Shown here: piece after piece, positions 44,777 through 54,995 of the stretch
Layout: each line of letters starts with the position of its first letter
Position numbering within the stretch: position 1 is the stretch's first letter
Source of the DNA: Arachis hypogaea
Lineage: Eukaryota > Streptophyta > Magnoliopsida > Fabales > Fabaceae
Reading direction: 5' to 3'
Length of the DNA: 64,000 bases
NCBI RefSeq assembly: GCF_003086295.3
Contig: NC_092040.1
Location: 61,855,559 to 61,919,558, forward strand
Made by a program: the position numbers and the translations under genes
The notes under the pieces: generated by a model
The model's database searches: none
Told to the model about the DNA's origin: nothing
Seen by the model: the letters and a program-made list of their open reading frames with translations, nothing else

Positions 44777-45192
44777 GGAGGGGGCGTGGGAAATTTTCGA
44801 AAATAGGAAAAAGATAAGATAGAAGATATGATTTGTAAAAGATAGATATGATAAGAAAAAGATATAGTTTAAAAAGAGAAAGATTTAACTAAAAATTAAA
44901 AGATAGATCTGAATTTTTAATTTTTTTGAAAAAGATTTTAAAAAGATAATTGAGTTTTGAAAACAAACTTAAAAGAGTTGGATTGGATTGGAAAACAATT
45001 TGTCTTTATGGATTAAGATATATTTGAAATTTTTGAAACATGGATTTTTAGAAATCAGGATTTTTAGAAAACTAATTTGATATGAGGGATGACAATTTGA
45101 AGAATGTTTATGTAAGAAATCATGAATTGAAACATAAAAAAATTTAGAAAAAATATAAAGAAAAACGAATTTTTACCTCCTCCCACCATCCT

Positions 45193-45519
45193 GGCGTTAA
45201 ACGCCCAAACGATGCATGTTTTGGGCGTTTAACGCCCAAATGCTGCTTCTCCTGGGCGTTCAATGCCCAGCTGATGCTTCTTTCTGGCGTTGAACGCCAG
45301 GAGGTCCTTTGTCACTGGGCGTTTTTCTGAACGCCCAGGACGCTAACAATCTGGCGTTGAACGCCCAGAAGGTGCTTCTTTCTGGCGTTCAACGCCCAGA
45401 AGATGCTCCTTTCTGGCGTTCAACACCCAGATGGCTACCCTTACTGGCGTTGAACGCCCAGTTGGTGCTTCTTTTGGGCGTTCAACGCCCAAAACGTTTC
45501 TTACTGGCTTTTTGATGCC
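45193..45519 (-). repeat. 31-bp phased palindrome array, element R
   Basis: Units start (plus-strand coordinates) at 45193, 45224, 45255, 45286, 45318, 45353, 45384, 45415, 45446, 45477 and 45506. Most steps are exactly 31 bp. The unit at 45318 is GGCGTTTTTCTGAACGCC, the reverse complement of the expanded unit at 4617, and is fifth from the TATA box in both elements. The central base is T, A, C or G. Confidence 0.95.
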
Positions 45520-45656
45520 AGTAAGCTTTCCAAATTTCCCTGTAACTCTGTGACTTCAATCAATTGTTACTTCACCTTTTGAAGATACTCTGGCATCTAC
45601 CTGTAAAACTTGATCAATTAGAAAAAAGAACAAATAAAATTAAATTTTGTGATTTG

Positions 45657-45674
45657 GCTGGGTTGCCTCCCAGC
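45657..45674 (-). other. Post-pol RNA hairpin with loop AGGCAA, element R
   Basis: Minus strand GCTGGG / CCCAGC around AGGCAA, about 40 bases after the pol stop. The stem differs from ATTGGG / CCCAAT in element C by paired changes. Confidence 0.65.
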
Positions 45675-45715
45675 AAGCGCTTCTTTAATGTCATTAGCTG
45701 GACTATTACTGAGCT

Positions 45716-46456
45716 TTAATTAAGTCTCAGTTTTGAGCATTCTTGCTCAAAATTACCTTCAAGATAATGCTTAACTCTTTGTCCATTAACAATGAACTTT
45801 TTGTTAGATTCATTATCCTGAAGCTCTACGTATCCATATGGTGATACACTTGTAATTACATATGGGCCTCTCCACCGGGATTTTAATTTCCCAGGAAATA
45901 ATTTGAGCCTAGAATTAAATAGCAGAACTTTCTGCCCTGGCTCAAAGACTCTGGATGACAATTTCTTATCATGCCATCTTTTTGCTTTTTCCTTGTAAAT
46001 TTTTGCATTCTCGAAAGTATTGAGTCTAAATTCCTCTAGCTCATTTAACTGGAGCAATCGTTTTTCTCCAGCTAACTTGGCATCAAGGTTTAGGAATCTG
46101 GTTGCCCAGTAGGCCTTGTGTTCCAGTTCCACTGGCAAGTGACATGCCTTTCCATACACAAGCTGGTATGGAGAGGTCCCTATAGGGGTCTTGAATGCTG
46201 TTCTGTATGCCCACAGAGCATCATCCAAGCTTCTTGCCCAATCCCTTCTACGGTTAATTACAGTCCGTTCCAGGATTCTTTTGAGTTCTCTATTTGAGAC
46301 TTCAGCTTGCCCATTAGTTTGTGGGTGATATGGAGTAGCTATCCTGTGGCTAACTCCATAACGTACCAGAGCAGAGTAAAGCTGTTTATTGCAGAAATGA
46401 GTGCCCCCATCATTGATTAATACTCTAGGGATACCAAATCTGCTGAAGATGTGTTT
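45716..46456 (-). pseudogene. pol of element R, integrase C-terminal part (after an in-frame TAG)
   Basis: Same frame as the 1106-codon ORF upstream, separated only by the TAG at 46457-46459. It contains the second catalytic aspartate (INDGGTHF), the catalytic glutamate ([10 protein letters not shown]), HPQTNG, and the C-terminal RWRGPYVI module that binds DNA in Ty3/gypsy integrases. No chromodomain follows, as expected for Athila/Tat-type rather than chromovirus elements. The ORF from an ATG at 46228 is only the tail of this region. Confidence 0.88.
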
Positions 46457-49400
46457 CTAGAGGAATTTTAACACTGTTTTAGTGTCATTAGTGGGTGTTG
46501 CAATAGCCTCCACCCATTTGGATACATAATCCACTGCCACCAGAATATAAGTGTTTGAGTATGATGGTGGGAAAGGTCCCATGAAGTCAATACCCCATAC
46601 ATCAAACAACTCAATCTCCAAGATCCCTTGTTGAGGCATGGCATAACTGTGAGGTAGGTTGCCTGATCTTTGGCAACTGTCACAATTAAGCACAAACGCT
46701 CGGGAATCTTTATAGAGAGTAGGCCAGTAGAAGCCACTTTGGAGGACTCTTGTGGCTGTTCGCTCACTTTCAAAATGTCCTCCATACTGTGATCCATGGC
46801 AGTGCCATAGAATCTTTTGCGCTTCTTCCTTAGGCACACATCTATGGATTACTCCGTCTGCACATCTCTTGAAGAGATATGGTTCATCCCAAAGATAGTA
46901 CTTTGCATCTGTAATCAATTTCTTTGATTGCAGCCTACTGTACTCTTTGGGTATGAATCTCACTGCCTTGTAGTTTGCAATGTCTGCAAACCATGGCACT
47001 TCCTGGATGGCAAAGAGTTGCTCATCCGGAAAAGTTTCAGAGATCTCAATGAGAGGGAGGGACGCCCCTTCTACTGGTTCGATTCGGGACAGGTGATCTG
47101 CTACTTGATTCTCTGTCCCTTTTCTGTCTCTTATTTCTATATCAAACTCTTGCAGAAGCAACACCCATCTGATGAGTCTGGGTTTTGAATCCTGCTTTGT
47201 GAGTAGATATTTAAGAGCAGCATGATCAGTGTACACAATCACTTTTGATCCTACTAAATAGGATCTGAATTTGTCAATGGCGTAAACCATTGCAAGTAGC
47301 TCTTTTTCTGTGGTTGTGTAATTCTTCTGTGCGTCATTTAGAACACGGCTGGCATAGTAAATGACGTGCAGAAGCTTGTCATGCCTTTGTCCCAACACTG
47401 CACCAATGGCTTGGTCACTGGCATCACACATCAATTCAAATGGTAATGTCCAGTCTGGTGCAGAGATGATTGGTGTTGTAACCAATTTAGCTTTCAGAGT
47501 CTCAAATGCCTGCAGACACTCTTTATCAAAGATAAATGGAGTGTCAGCAGCTAGCAGGTTGCTCAGAGGTTTGGCGATTTTTGAAAAATCCTTTATAAAC
47601 CTCCTATAGAATCCTGCATGCCCCAGAAAGCTTCTGATTGCCTTAACATTGGCAGGTGGTGGTAATTTTTCAATTACCTCTACCTTAGCTTGATCCACCT
47701 CTATTCCCTTGTTTGAGATTTTGTGCCCAAGGACAATTCCTTCAGTTACCATAAAGTGACATTTTTCCCAGTTTAAAACCAGGTTAGTCTCTTGGCATCT
47801 CTTCAGAACAAGTGCTAAATGGTTAAGACAGGAGCTGAATGAGTCTCCAAATACTGAAAAGTCATCCATGAAGACTTCCAGGAATTTTTCCACCATATCA
47901 GAGAAAATTGAGAGCATGCACCTCTGAAAGGTTGCAGGTGCATTGCACAGGCCAAATGGCATCCTTCTGTATGCAAATACTCCAGATGGACATGTGAATG
48001 CCGTTTTCTCTTGATCCTGGAGATCTACTGCAATTTGATTATAACCTGAATATCCATCCAGGAAGCAGTAGTATTCATGACCTGCTAGTCTTTCTAGCAT
48101 TTGGTCTATGAATGGTAAAGGAAAATGATCCTTTCTGGTGGCTGTATTGAGTCTTCTATAATCAATACACATACGCCATCCTGTAACTGTTCTTGTAGAA
48201 ACCAATTCATTTTTTTCATTATGAACCACTGTCATGCCTCCCTTCTTAGGGACAACTTGGACAGGGCTCACCCAGGGGCTGTCAGAAATAGGATAAATAA
48301 TCCCAGCCTCTAGTAATTTAGTGACCTCCTTCTGCACAACTTCCTTCATGGCTGGGTTCAGCCGCCTTTGTGGTTGAACCACTGGCTTGGCGTCACCTTC
48401 CAATAGGATCTTGTGCATGCATCTGGCTGGGCTAATGCCCTTGAGATCACTGATGGACCACCCAAGAGCTGTCTTGTGTGTCCTTAGCACTTGAATTAGT
48501 GCTTCCTCTTCCTGTGGCTCTAAGGTAGAGCTTATGATTACAGGAAAGGTATCACCTTCTCCCAGGAATGCATATTTTAGGGATGGTGGTAATGGTTTGA
48601 GCTCGGGTTTAGGAGGTTTCTCCTCTTCCTGAGGAATTTTCAGAGGTTCTACTGTTCTCTCTGATTCCTCCAGATCAGGCTGAACATCTTTAAAGATGTC
48701 CTCTAGCTCTGATTCGAGACTCTCAGCCATATTGACCTCTCTTACCAGAGAGTCAATAATATCAACACTCATGCAGTCATTTGGGGTGTCTGGATGTTGC
48801 ATGGCTTTGACAACATTCAACTTGAACTCCTCCTCATTGACTCTCAAGGTTACTTCCCCTTTTTGGACGTCAATGAAGGTTCGGCCAGTTGCTAGGAAAG
48901 GTCTTCCTAGAATGAGAGTTGCACTCTTGTGCTCCTCCATTTCCAGCACCACAAAGTCAGTAGGAAAGGCAAATGGCCCAACCTTGACAATCATGTCTTC
49001 AATCACGCCTGATGGGTATTTAATGGAGCCATCAGCAAGTTGAAGACATATCCTGGTTGGTTTGATTTCTTCAGTCAAACCAAGCTTTCTGATAGTAGAT
49101 GCAGGTATTAGGTTGATACTTGCCCCAAGATCACATAAAGCTTGCTTGGTACAAGTACCCTCTAATGTGCATGGTATCATAAAGCTCCCAGGATCTTTAA
49201 GCTTCTCAGGTAAGTTTTTCAGAATGACTGCACTGCATTCTTCAGTGAGGTAAACTTTTTCAGTTTCCCTCCAATCCTTCTTATGACTTAAGATCTCTTT
49301 CATGAACTTAGCATAAGAGGGTATTTGCTCAAGTGCTTCTGCAAACGGAATCTTTATTTCAAGAGTCCTGAGATAGTCTGCAAAGCGGGCAAATTGCTTA

Positions 49401-49777
49401 TCCTGTTCCGCTTGGCGGAGTTTTTGAGGATAAGGCATTTTGGCTTTGTATTCCTCAACCTTAGTTGCTGCAAGTTTATTACCTACAGGAGTGGGTTGGG
49501 AAGCCTTTTTAGAAGGGTTGTCATCAGCACTTGTATGTGACTGATCCCCCACTGGCATTTGAATGCCAGGGGTGGAAGCTGGAGTGGCGTTAGACGCCAC
49601 CTCCTTGTTTGTTACTGGCGTTTGAATGCCAGAACCATGTTCCCTTTGGGCGTTCAACGCCGGATTCATGCTTGTTTTTGGCGTTGAACGCCAGGAATGA
49701 GCATGGTCTGGGCGTTCAGCGCCAGCATTATTCCTCTCTGGGCTCTGATTGTCCTCAGAGGGATTTTGAGTAGACAT
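46457..49777 (-). CDS. pol of element R: protease, reverse transcriptase, RNase H, integrase N-terminal part (1106 aa)
   Basis: Ty3/gypsy order. Protease active site CDLGASINL near residue 216 and [12 protein letters not shown] with [22 protein letters not shown] and the catalytic FMDD near 636. RNase H with CDASD (about 784), TEKEL (824) and YTDH (849). Integrase zinc finger (H-H at about 994-1004, C-x2-C near 1032) and first catalytic aspartate in GIDFMGPF near 1064. The frame ends at a TAG inside integrase; all catalytic residues of the full frame are present. The ATG at 49777 is preceded in frame by TAG (49778-49780) and by the gag frame, so pol was probably translated as one gag-pol polyprotein. 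The first 90 residues are read through GGCGTT-type palindromes. Confidence 0.92.
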   Translation of the reverse strand: MSTQNPSEDNQSPERNNAGAERPDHAHSWRSTPKTSMNPALNAQREHGSGIQTPVTNKEVASNATPASTPGIQMPVGDQSHTSADDNPSKKASQPTPVGNKLAATKVEEYKAKMPYPQKLRQAEQDKQFARFADYLRTLEIKIPFAEALEQIPSYAKFMKEILSHKKDWRETEKVYLTEECSAVILKNLPEKLKDPGSFMIPCTLEGTCTKQALCDLGASINLIPASTIRKLGLTEEIKPTRICLQLADGSIKYPSGVIEDMIVKVGPFAFPTDFVVLEMEEHKSATLILGRPFLATGRTFIDVQKGEVTLRVNEEEFKLNVVKAMQHPDTPNDCMSVDIIDSLVREVNMAESLESELEDIFKDVQPDLEESERTVEPLKIPQEEEKPPKPELKPLPPSLKYAFLGEGDTFPVIISSTLEPQEEEALIQVLRTHKTALGWSISDLKGISPARCMHKILLEGDAKPVVQPQRRLNPAMKEVVQKEVTKLLEAGIIYPISDSPWVSPVQVVPKKGGMTVVHNEKNELVSTRTVTGWRMCIDYRRLNTATRKDHFPLPFIDQMLERLAGHEYYCFLDGYSGYNQIAVDLQDQEKTAFTCPSGVFAYRRMPFGLCNAPATFQRCMLSIFSDMVEKFLEVFMDDFSVFGDSFSSCLNHLALVLKRCQETNLVLNWEKCHFMVTEGIVLGHKISNKGIEVDQAKVEVIEKLPPPANVKAIRSFLGHAGFYRRFIKDFSKIAKPLSNLLAADTPFIFDKECLQAFETLKAKLVTTPIISAPDWTLPFELMCDASDQAIGAVLGQRHDKLLHVIYYASRVLNDAQKNYTTTEKELLAMVYAIDKFRSYLVGSKVIVYTDHAALKYLLTKQDSKPRLIRWVLLLQEFDIEIRDRKGTENQVADHLSRIEPVEGASLPLIEISETFPDEQLFAIQEVPWFADIANYKAVRFIPKEYSRLQSKKLITDAKYYLWDEPYLFKRCADGVIHRCVPKEEAQKILWHCHGSQYGGHFESERTATRVLQSGFYWPTLYKDSRAFVLNCDSCQRSGNLPHSYAMPQQGILEIELFDVWGIDFMGPFPPSYSNTYILVAVDYVSKWVEAIATPTNDTKTVLKFL
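49545..49725 (-). repeat. Palindromes embedded in the gag-pro coding linker
   Basis: At least six units with GGCGTT/AACGCC-type arms (for example GGCGTTCAACGCC and GGCGTTGAACGCC, plus versions with GGCATT arms or ATGCC ends) lie inside the open frame and encode repeats such as ALNAQ, GIQTP and RSTPK. The reading frame stays open across them. Confidence 0.8.
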
Positions 49778-49879
49778 CTATTCATTTCTTGACTTCCTGC
49801 TACTTTGAAGTGAGGTATTTAATGTTTTCCCACTTCTTAATTGAACTGCTTGGCATTCTTCTGCTATTTGTTTTGACAG

Positions 49880-50734
49880 TTACTTTTCTGTCTGCTTTAA
49901 TTGCACTTCCATATTCCTGTTAGCCATTCTTGTTTCCTGTAATATTTCCTTGAATTCGGCTAGCTGCTGAGTTAGAAAGTCTAATTGCTGATTGAATTCA
50001 TTAGCCTGATCCACAGGATTGGGTTCAGCAGTTACTGTTTTAGCTTCTTCTTTCATGGAAGGTTCACTGCTTAGGTACAGATGCTGATTTCTGGCAACTG
50101 TATCAATAAGCTCTTGAGCTTCTTCAATTGTTTTTCTCATATGTATAGATCCACCAGCTGAGTGGTCTAGAGAAATCTGAGCTTTTTCTGTAAGCCCATA
50201 GTAGAAGATGTCTAATTGCACCCATTCGGAAAACATTTCAAAGGGGCATTTTCTTAGCATCTCTCTGTATCTCTCCCAGGCATCATAAAGGGATTCATTA
50301 TCTCCTTGTTTGAAGCCTTGGATGCTTAGCCTTAGCTGTGTCATCCGTTTTGGAGGGAAATAGTGATTTAGGAATTTTTCCGACAGCTGTTTCCATGTTT
50401 TTATGCTGTTCTTAGGCTGGTTATTTAACCACCTCTTAGCTTGATCTTTTACAGCAAATGGAAACAGTAATAATCTGTAGACATCCTGATCCACTTCTTT
50501 ATCATGTACTGTGTCAGCAAATTGTAAAAATTGTGCCAGAAACTCTGTAGGTTCTTCATGTGGAAGACCAGAATACTGGCAGTTTTGCTGCACCATGATA
50601 ATGAGCTGAGGATTCAACTCAAAGCTACTAACTCCAATGGATGGTATACAGATACTACCCCCATATGAAGCAGTAGTGGGGTTAGCATATAACCCCAGAG
50701 TCCTTCTGGACTGATCATTCCCACTTAATTCCAT
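49880..50734 (-). CDS. gag of element R (284 aa to first stop)
   Basis: Starts MELSGNDQSRRTLG. The retrotransposon gag domain occupies about residues 60-190 (FPFAVKDQAKRWL, YDAWERYREML, LDHSAGGSIH). A glutamine-rich, coiled-coil-like end follows. The TAA at 49880-49882 falls where element C has Q in GQLSKKI, so it is probably CAA to TAA; the same frame continues through AVQLRSGKTL, a conserved gag-pro linker motif, to pol. The native protein was therefore longer. Gag forms the particle that holds RNA and pol enzymes. Confidence 0.9.
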   Translation of the reverse strand: MELSGNDQSRRTLGLYANPTTASYGGSICIPSIGVSSFELNPQLIIMVQQNCQYSGLPHEEPTEFLAQFLQFADTVHDKEVDQDVYRLLLFPFAVKDQAKRWLNNQPKNSIKTWKQLSEKFLNHYFPPKRMTQLRLSIQGFKQGDNESLYDAWERYREMLRKCPFEMFSEWVQLDIFYYGLTEKAQISLDHSAGGSIHMRKTIEEAQELIDTVARNQHLYLSSEPSMKEEAKTVTAEPNPVDQANEFNQQLDFLTQQLAEFKEILQETRMANRNMEVQLKQTEK

Positions 50735-50897
50735 GATGGAATAAAAGAGATGATATGTATGTTGCTATTATTTATTTTATAACAATTAATTTTTATAAAA
50801 TAAAAACGAAATAAATAAAAGAAATTGGAAATATTTTAAAATTGAAATTTGAATTTTTATACAAAATTTTCGAAAAATGTAGTTCAAAATTAGTTAG

Positions 50898-50945
<48 letters not shown>

Positions 50946-51716
50946 AATTTTGAATTTTATGATGAAAGAGAAAAATATGCAAAAGACACAAGATTTAAAA
51001 TTTTTAGATCCAATGTTCCTTATTTTCGAAAATTTTGGAGGGAAAACACCGAGGAACACCAAACTTAAAAATTTTAAGATCAAAACACAGGAAAGACTCA
51101 AGAACACCTTGAAGATTCACAAGAACACCAAGAACAAAAGAAAAAACACCAAACTTAAAATTTTTAGAAAACCAGGACAATTTTTTTTTCGAAAATTATA
51201 TTAAAATTAACAAGAAAACACCAAACTTAGAGTTTGGCACAAGATTAAATCAAGAAAAATTATTTTTGAAAAAGATTTTCAAAAGAACTGGTGCCCAATC
51301 ATCAAGAATATAAACCAATACTCTAGCCAATTGAGAGTAAATGTAACACTTGTTCTGAATATTCCAATTAATGCTTTAAAAAGAACACAAGTGAAACAAA
51401 AAAAAGACACAAAGCAAGAAAAACTCAAGATCAACAAGAAAGATAAACAAGAACAACTTGAAGATCAAGGAAAAACAAGAACATGCAATTCAAAAAATTA
51501 AGAGACAAGGAAGAGCATGCAATTGACACCAAACATAAAACAAGACACTAGACTCACGAAAAATTAACAAATAATAAAGAGAAATAATATTTTTGAAAAG
51601 AAATTTTTTTTTTGAAAAAAACTATCCTATCAAAATTTAATGACTCTATAACAACAAAAATAAATTATTCCTAATCTAAGAAATAAAATAAGCCTTCAAT
51701 TGTTCAAACTCAACAA
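50735..51716 (-). other. 5' leader of element R with AT microsatellite
   Basis: Non-coding, A-rich on the plus strand. Copies of ACACCAAACTTA (reverse of TAAGTTTGGTGT) at about 51056, 51146 and 51217. An (AT)n run occupies 50900-50941. Confidence 0.75.
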
Positions 51717-51734
51717 TCCCCGGCAACGGCGCCA
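51717..51734 (-). promoter_or_regulatory. Primer binding site of element R, exact tRNA-Asp complement
   Basis: The plus strand reads TCCCCGGCAACGGCGCCA, identical to the 3' end of plant tRNA-Asp(GTC) with CCA. Six bases separate it from the 5' LTR. Confidence 0.95.
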
Positions 51735-51740
51735 AAAACT

Positions 51741-53264
51741 TGGTGCACGAATTTGTGATTCGCACAACTAACCAGCAAGTGCACTGGGTCGTCCAAGTAA
51801 TACCTTACGTGAGTAAGGGTCGATCCCACGGAGATTATTGGTTTGAAGCAATCTATGTTTATTTTATTATTCTTAGTCAGGATATTAATTAAAATTATCA
51901 GTTGGAATTATTAGATTGGAAAAATAAAAGAGAATAATAGCGTTACTTGTTGTGCAGTACTGAGAAATATGTTGGAGTTTTGGAGATGCTTTGTCTTCTG
52001 ACTTCAACTCTTCCTTGAAATCCTTCTCCACACGCAAAGTCCCTTCCATGGCAAGCTCTATGTAGGGTGTCACCGTTGTCAATGGCTACTTCCCATCCTC
52101 TCAGTGAAAACGTTCCTATGCTCAGTCACAGCACGGCTAATCATCTGTCAGTTCTCAATCAGGTTGGAATAGAATCCATTGATTCTTTTGCGTCTGTCAC
52201 TAATTCCCAGCCTTCAGGAGTTTGAAGCTCGTCACAGCCATTCAATCCCAGAATCCTACTCGGAATACCACAGACAAGGTTTAGACTTTCCGGATCCTCA
52301 TGAATGCCGCCACCAATCCGGCTTATACCACGAAGATTCTGATTAAGGAATCTAAGAGATATTCATTCAATCTGATGTAGAACGGAGGTGGTTGTCAGGC
52401 ACACGTTCATGGATTGAGGAAGGTGATGAGTGTCACGGATCATCACCTTCTCCATAATTAAGCGCGAATAAACATCTTAGATAAGAACAAGCGTGTTTGA
52501 ATGAAAAACAAAGGAATTGTATTAAATCATCGAGACGCTGCAGAGCTCCTCACCCCCAACAATGGAGTTTAGAGACTCATGCCGTCAAAAAGTATGTAAT
52601 TCAGATCTGAAAATGTCATGAGGTACAAGATAAGTCTCTAAAAGTTGTTTAAATAGTAAACTAGTAACCTAGGTTTACATTAAATGAGTAAACTAAGATA
52701 ATTGGTGCAGAAATCCACTTCTGGGGCCCACTTGGTGTGTGCTGGGGCTGGGACTAGAGTTATCCACGAGTTGAGGCCTTTCTTGGAGTTGAACTCCAAG
52801 TTATAACGTGTTTTGGGCGTTCAACTCCGGATCATGACGTTTTTCTGGCGTTTAACTCCAGACAGCAGCATGTACTTGGAGTTCAACGCCAAGTTACGTC
52901 GTCTATCTTCGCGCAAAGTATGGACTATTATATATTGCTAGAAAGCCCTGGATGTCTACTTTCCAACGATGTTGAGAGCGCGCCAATTGGACTCCTGTAG
53001 CTCCTGAAAATCCATTTCGAGTGCAGAGAGGTCAGGATCCAACAGCATCAGCAGTCCTTTTTCAGCCTAACTCAGATTTTTGCTCAGCTCCCTCAATTTC
53101 AGCCAGAAAATACCTGAAATCACAGAAAAACACACAAACTCATAGTAAAGTCCAGAAATATGATTTTTGCCTAAAAACTAATATTATTCTACTAAAACTA
53201 ATTAAAATATGCTAAAATCTACATGAAATTACCCCCAAAAAGCGTATAAAATATCCGCTCATCA
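51741..53264 (-). repeat. 5' LTR of element R (1524 bp)
   Basis: Paired with 40925-42448. Same length, about two dozen substitutions. Ends TGCACCA before the primer site. Promoter TATA is weak (TTTAAAT-like), with palindrome remnants near 52815-52895. Confidence 0.95.
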
Positions 53265-54387
53265 GCATCCAATCTGAATGAGGGTGAAGCTTCTGCAGTT
53301 CATCCCCTTGGTGATCCTACTCAAAACACCACAGACAAGGTCGAATCTTCCGGATAAGAGAATGCTACGCCTTGATTCTAGCCTTTACCACAAAGACCCT
53401 AATCTCTCCATACCTCGGCTGAACTGATGTCTCGAGAAGTCCCCAATAAAGTCGTGGATTAGTCGTCTAAGAGATGTATAATCAAGCTAGTGGTTCATTG
53501 ATATCTGATGAAAGACGCTTACTGAACCCATGTAGAATAGACATAACTTTTGACGGTTCAACTCATTCATAAGGTTGAAGAACGAAGATACATCTTAGGA
53601 GAGAATAAAACACAAATTGAAATAGAATAGTAGTACTTTTATTAATCCATAAAACTCAGCAGAGCTCCTAACCTTAACCTAGGAGGTTTAGCAGCTCATA
53701 CTATACATAGAACAATGTAAAAACGTGTAAGGTGGTCGAAGATCCTAAAACAAGAGTGATCTTCTCCTATATATACTAATCTAATAACTAAAGATTACAG
53801 AAATATAATAGGCTTAGGCTTGTAGTGCAAAAATCCACTTCCAGAGCCCACTTAGTGAGTGTTTGGGTTGAGCTAAGGGTGTCTCCACGTAGCAGTAGGG
53901 CTCGTGGGTGTTGAACACCCCCTTTTGGATTCCCTTTGGCCGTTGGATGCCAGCTGCTCCTTTTTGGGCGTCCAATACCAGGAAGGGGATAGATGGCTAG
54001 CGTTGAACACCAGCTTTGAGTCTTTATCTCCAAAGACAAGAATGGACTATTATATATTGCTGGAAAGCCCTGGATGTTAGCTTTCTATAGTCGTTAAGAA
54101 TGCTCCATTTAGATATTTGTAGCTCTAGAAATTTTTACTTGAATGCAAGGTGGTCAAATCTTGATAGCATCTGCTACGCTTCCTTGCCTCTGAATCAGAC
54201 TTTGTCAAAACTCTCAGATTTCAGCCAGAAAATACCTGAAATCACCATAAAATACAACAACTTATAGTAAAATCCAAAAATGTGAATTTTACACTAAAAC
54301 CTATGAAAATATAATAAAACTTAAACAAAACATGCTAACAACTATATGAAAATGATGCCAAAAAGTGTATAAAATATCCTCTCATCA
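53265..54387 (-). mobile_element. LTR S, second segment (minus strand)
   Basis: Starts after the GCATC duplication of R and ends CTCTCATCA (reverse of TGATGAGAGG). It completes the LTR begun at 40526. It is diverged from the R LTRs, so older. Confidence 0.83.
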
Positions 54388-54392
54388 GGATA

Positions 54393-54995
54393 CACTGATA
54401 AAGCTTGGATTTTCGGGAATCATCCACCAACTGTGCCAAACGGTTGATGTATCTATTGAAGAAGACATTCCCATCTGGTAGACAGGCACATCATTAAAGC
54501 AGTGATGGAAAGAGCTGCAAGACGACACATTTGTGAAGGCTGAATGGGAGAACCTCAATAACAACCTTCTCCTCCTCATCAAGCACCGGAAATCCTTCCA
54601 CCTCAATCACCAAAATCCCAAGTAGTGCCAAGTCATTCTCAAACTCAAGAACTTGATTTTCAACAGTTCTACAGAGAGTTTCAACAGTTTCAATGAGATT
54701 CAAAAAAACGTTACCAAAAAATGTAAAACAAGCTCAACTATCTCTGCATGGCCATGCATGATGCACATCCTAATGTCATGATGTATCCTGAAGCTTGAGT
54801 AAGAATGCAACAAGCTGACAGGGAAGTAAAAGCTAGAAGAAATAGAGAATAGGAGCTTCAAGAACTTCAGAGACAATAAGTATGGCATGCCCAACACTAA
54901 GAAGTAACAGTTGAAACTAAAGATGAAGAGAGTAGTGAGGATGATGATGAGTAAAGTGATCCTGGTGAAACCCCCTCTGGTGATGGTTAAGTATT
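54393..54995 (+). pseudogene. Old post-pol ORF, second half
   Basis: Begins in frame with the first half when LTR S and one target copy are left out. KLGFSGIIHQLC...IEEDIPI aligns with KLAYPSLISLLC...VDKFIPI of the 5175 copy. Stops and frame changes follow. A Q/E-rich end (QELQELQRQ) and an acidic tail (EESSEDDDE) close it. Confidence 0.65.

Larger units (their letters stand above)
40925..53264 (-). mobile_element. Element R: nearly complete FIDEL-like Ty3/gypsy retrotransposon, 12,340 bp
   Basis: Minus-strand element with two 1524-bp LTRs, tRNA-Asp primer site, gag, protease, RT, RNase H, integrase, palindrome array, internal TATA, post-pol ORF and priming site. Target duplication GCATC lies at 40920-40924 and 53265-53269. 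I counted about two dozen LTR differences by eye, near 1.6 percent, which implies insertion within roughly the last million years at usual plant rates (inference). Size, order and LTR length fit the published peanut element FIDEL. Three in-frame stops in the gag-pol frame make this copy inactive. Confidence 0.95.

Noticed and set aside
46457..46459. Programmed TAG readthrough in pol
   Set aside because: It lies inside the integrase core and the following codon (AAA) does not match known plant readthrough contexts; a simple mutation is more likely.
46928..49043. Plus-strand ORFs opposite pol
   Set aside because: Shadows of the pol frame with no family resemblance.
51717..51734. Partial tRNA gene
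   Set aside because: Only 18 bases match tRNA-Asp, exactly at the primer-site position next to an LTR; it is the primer binding site.
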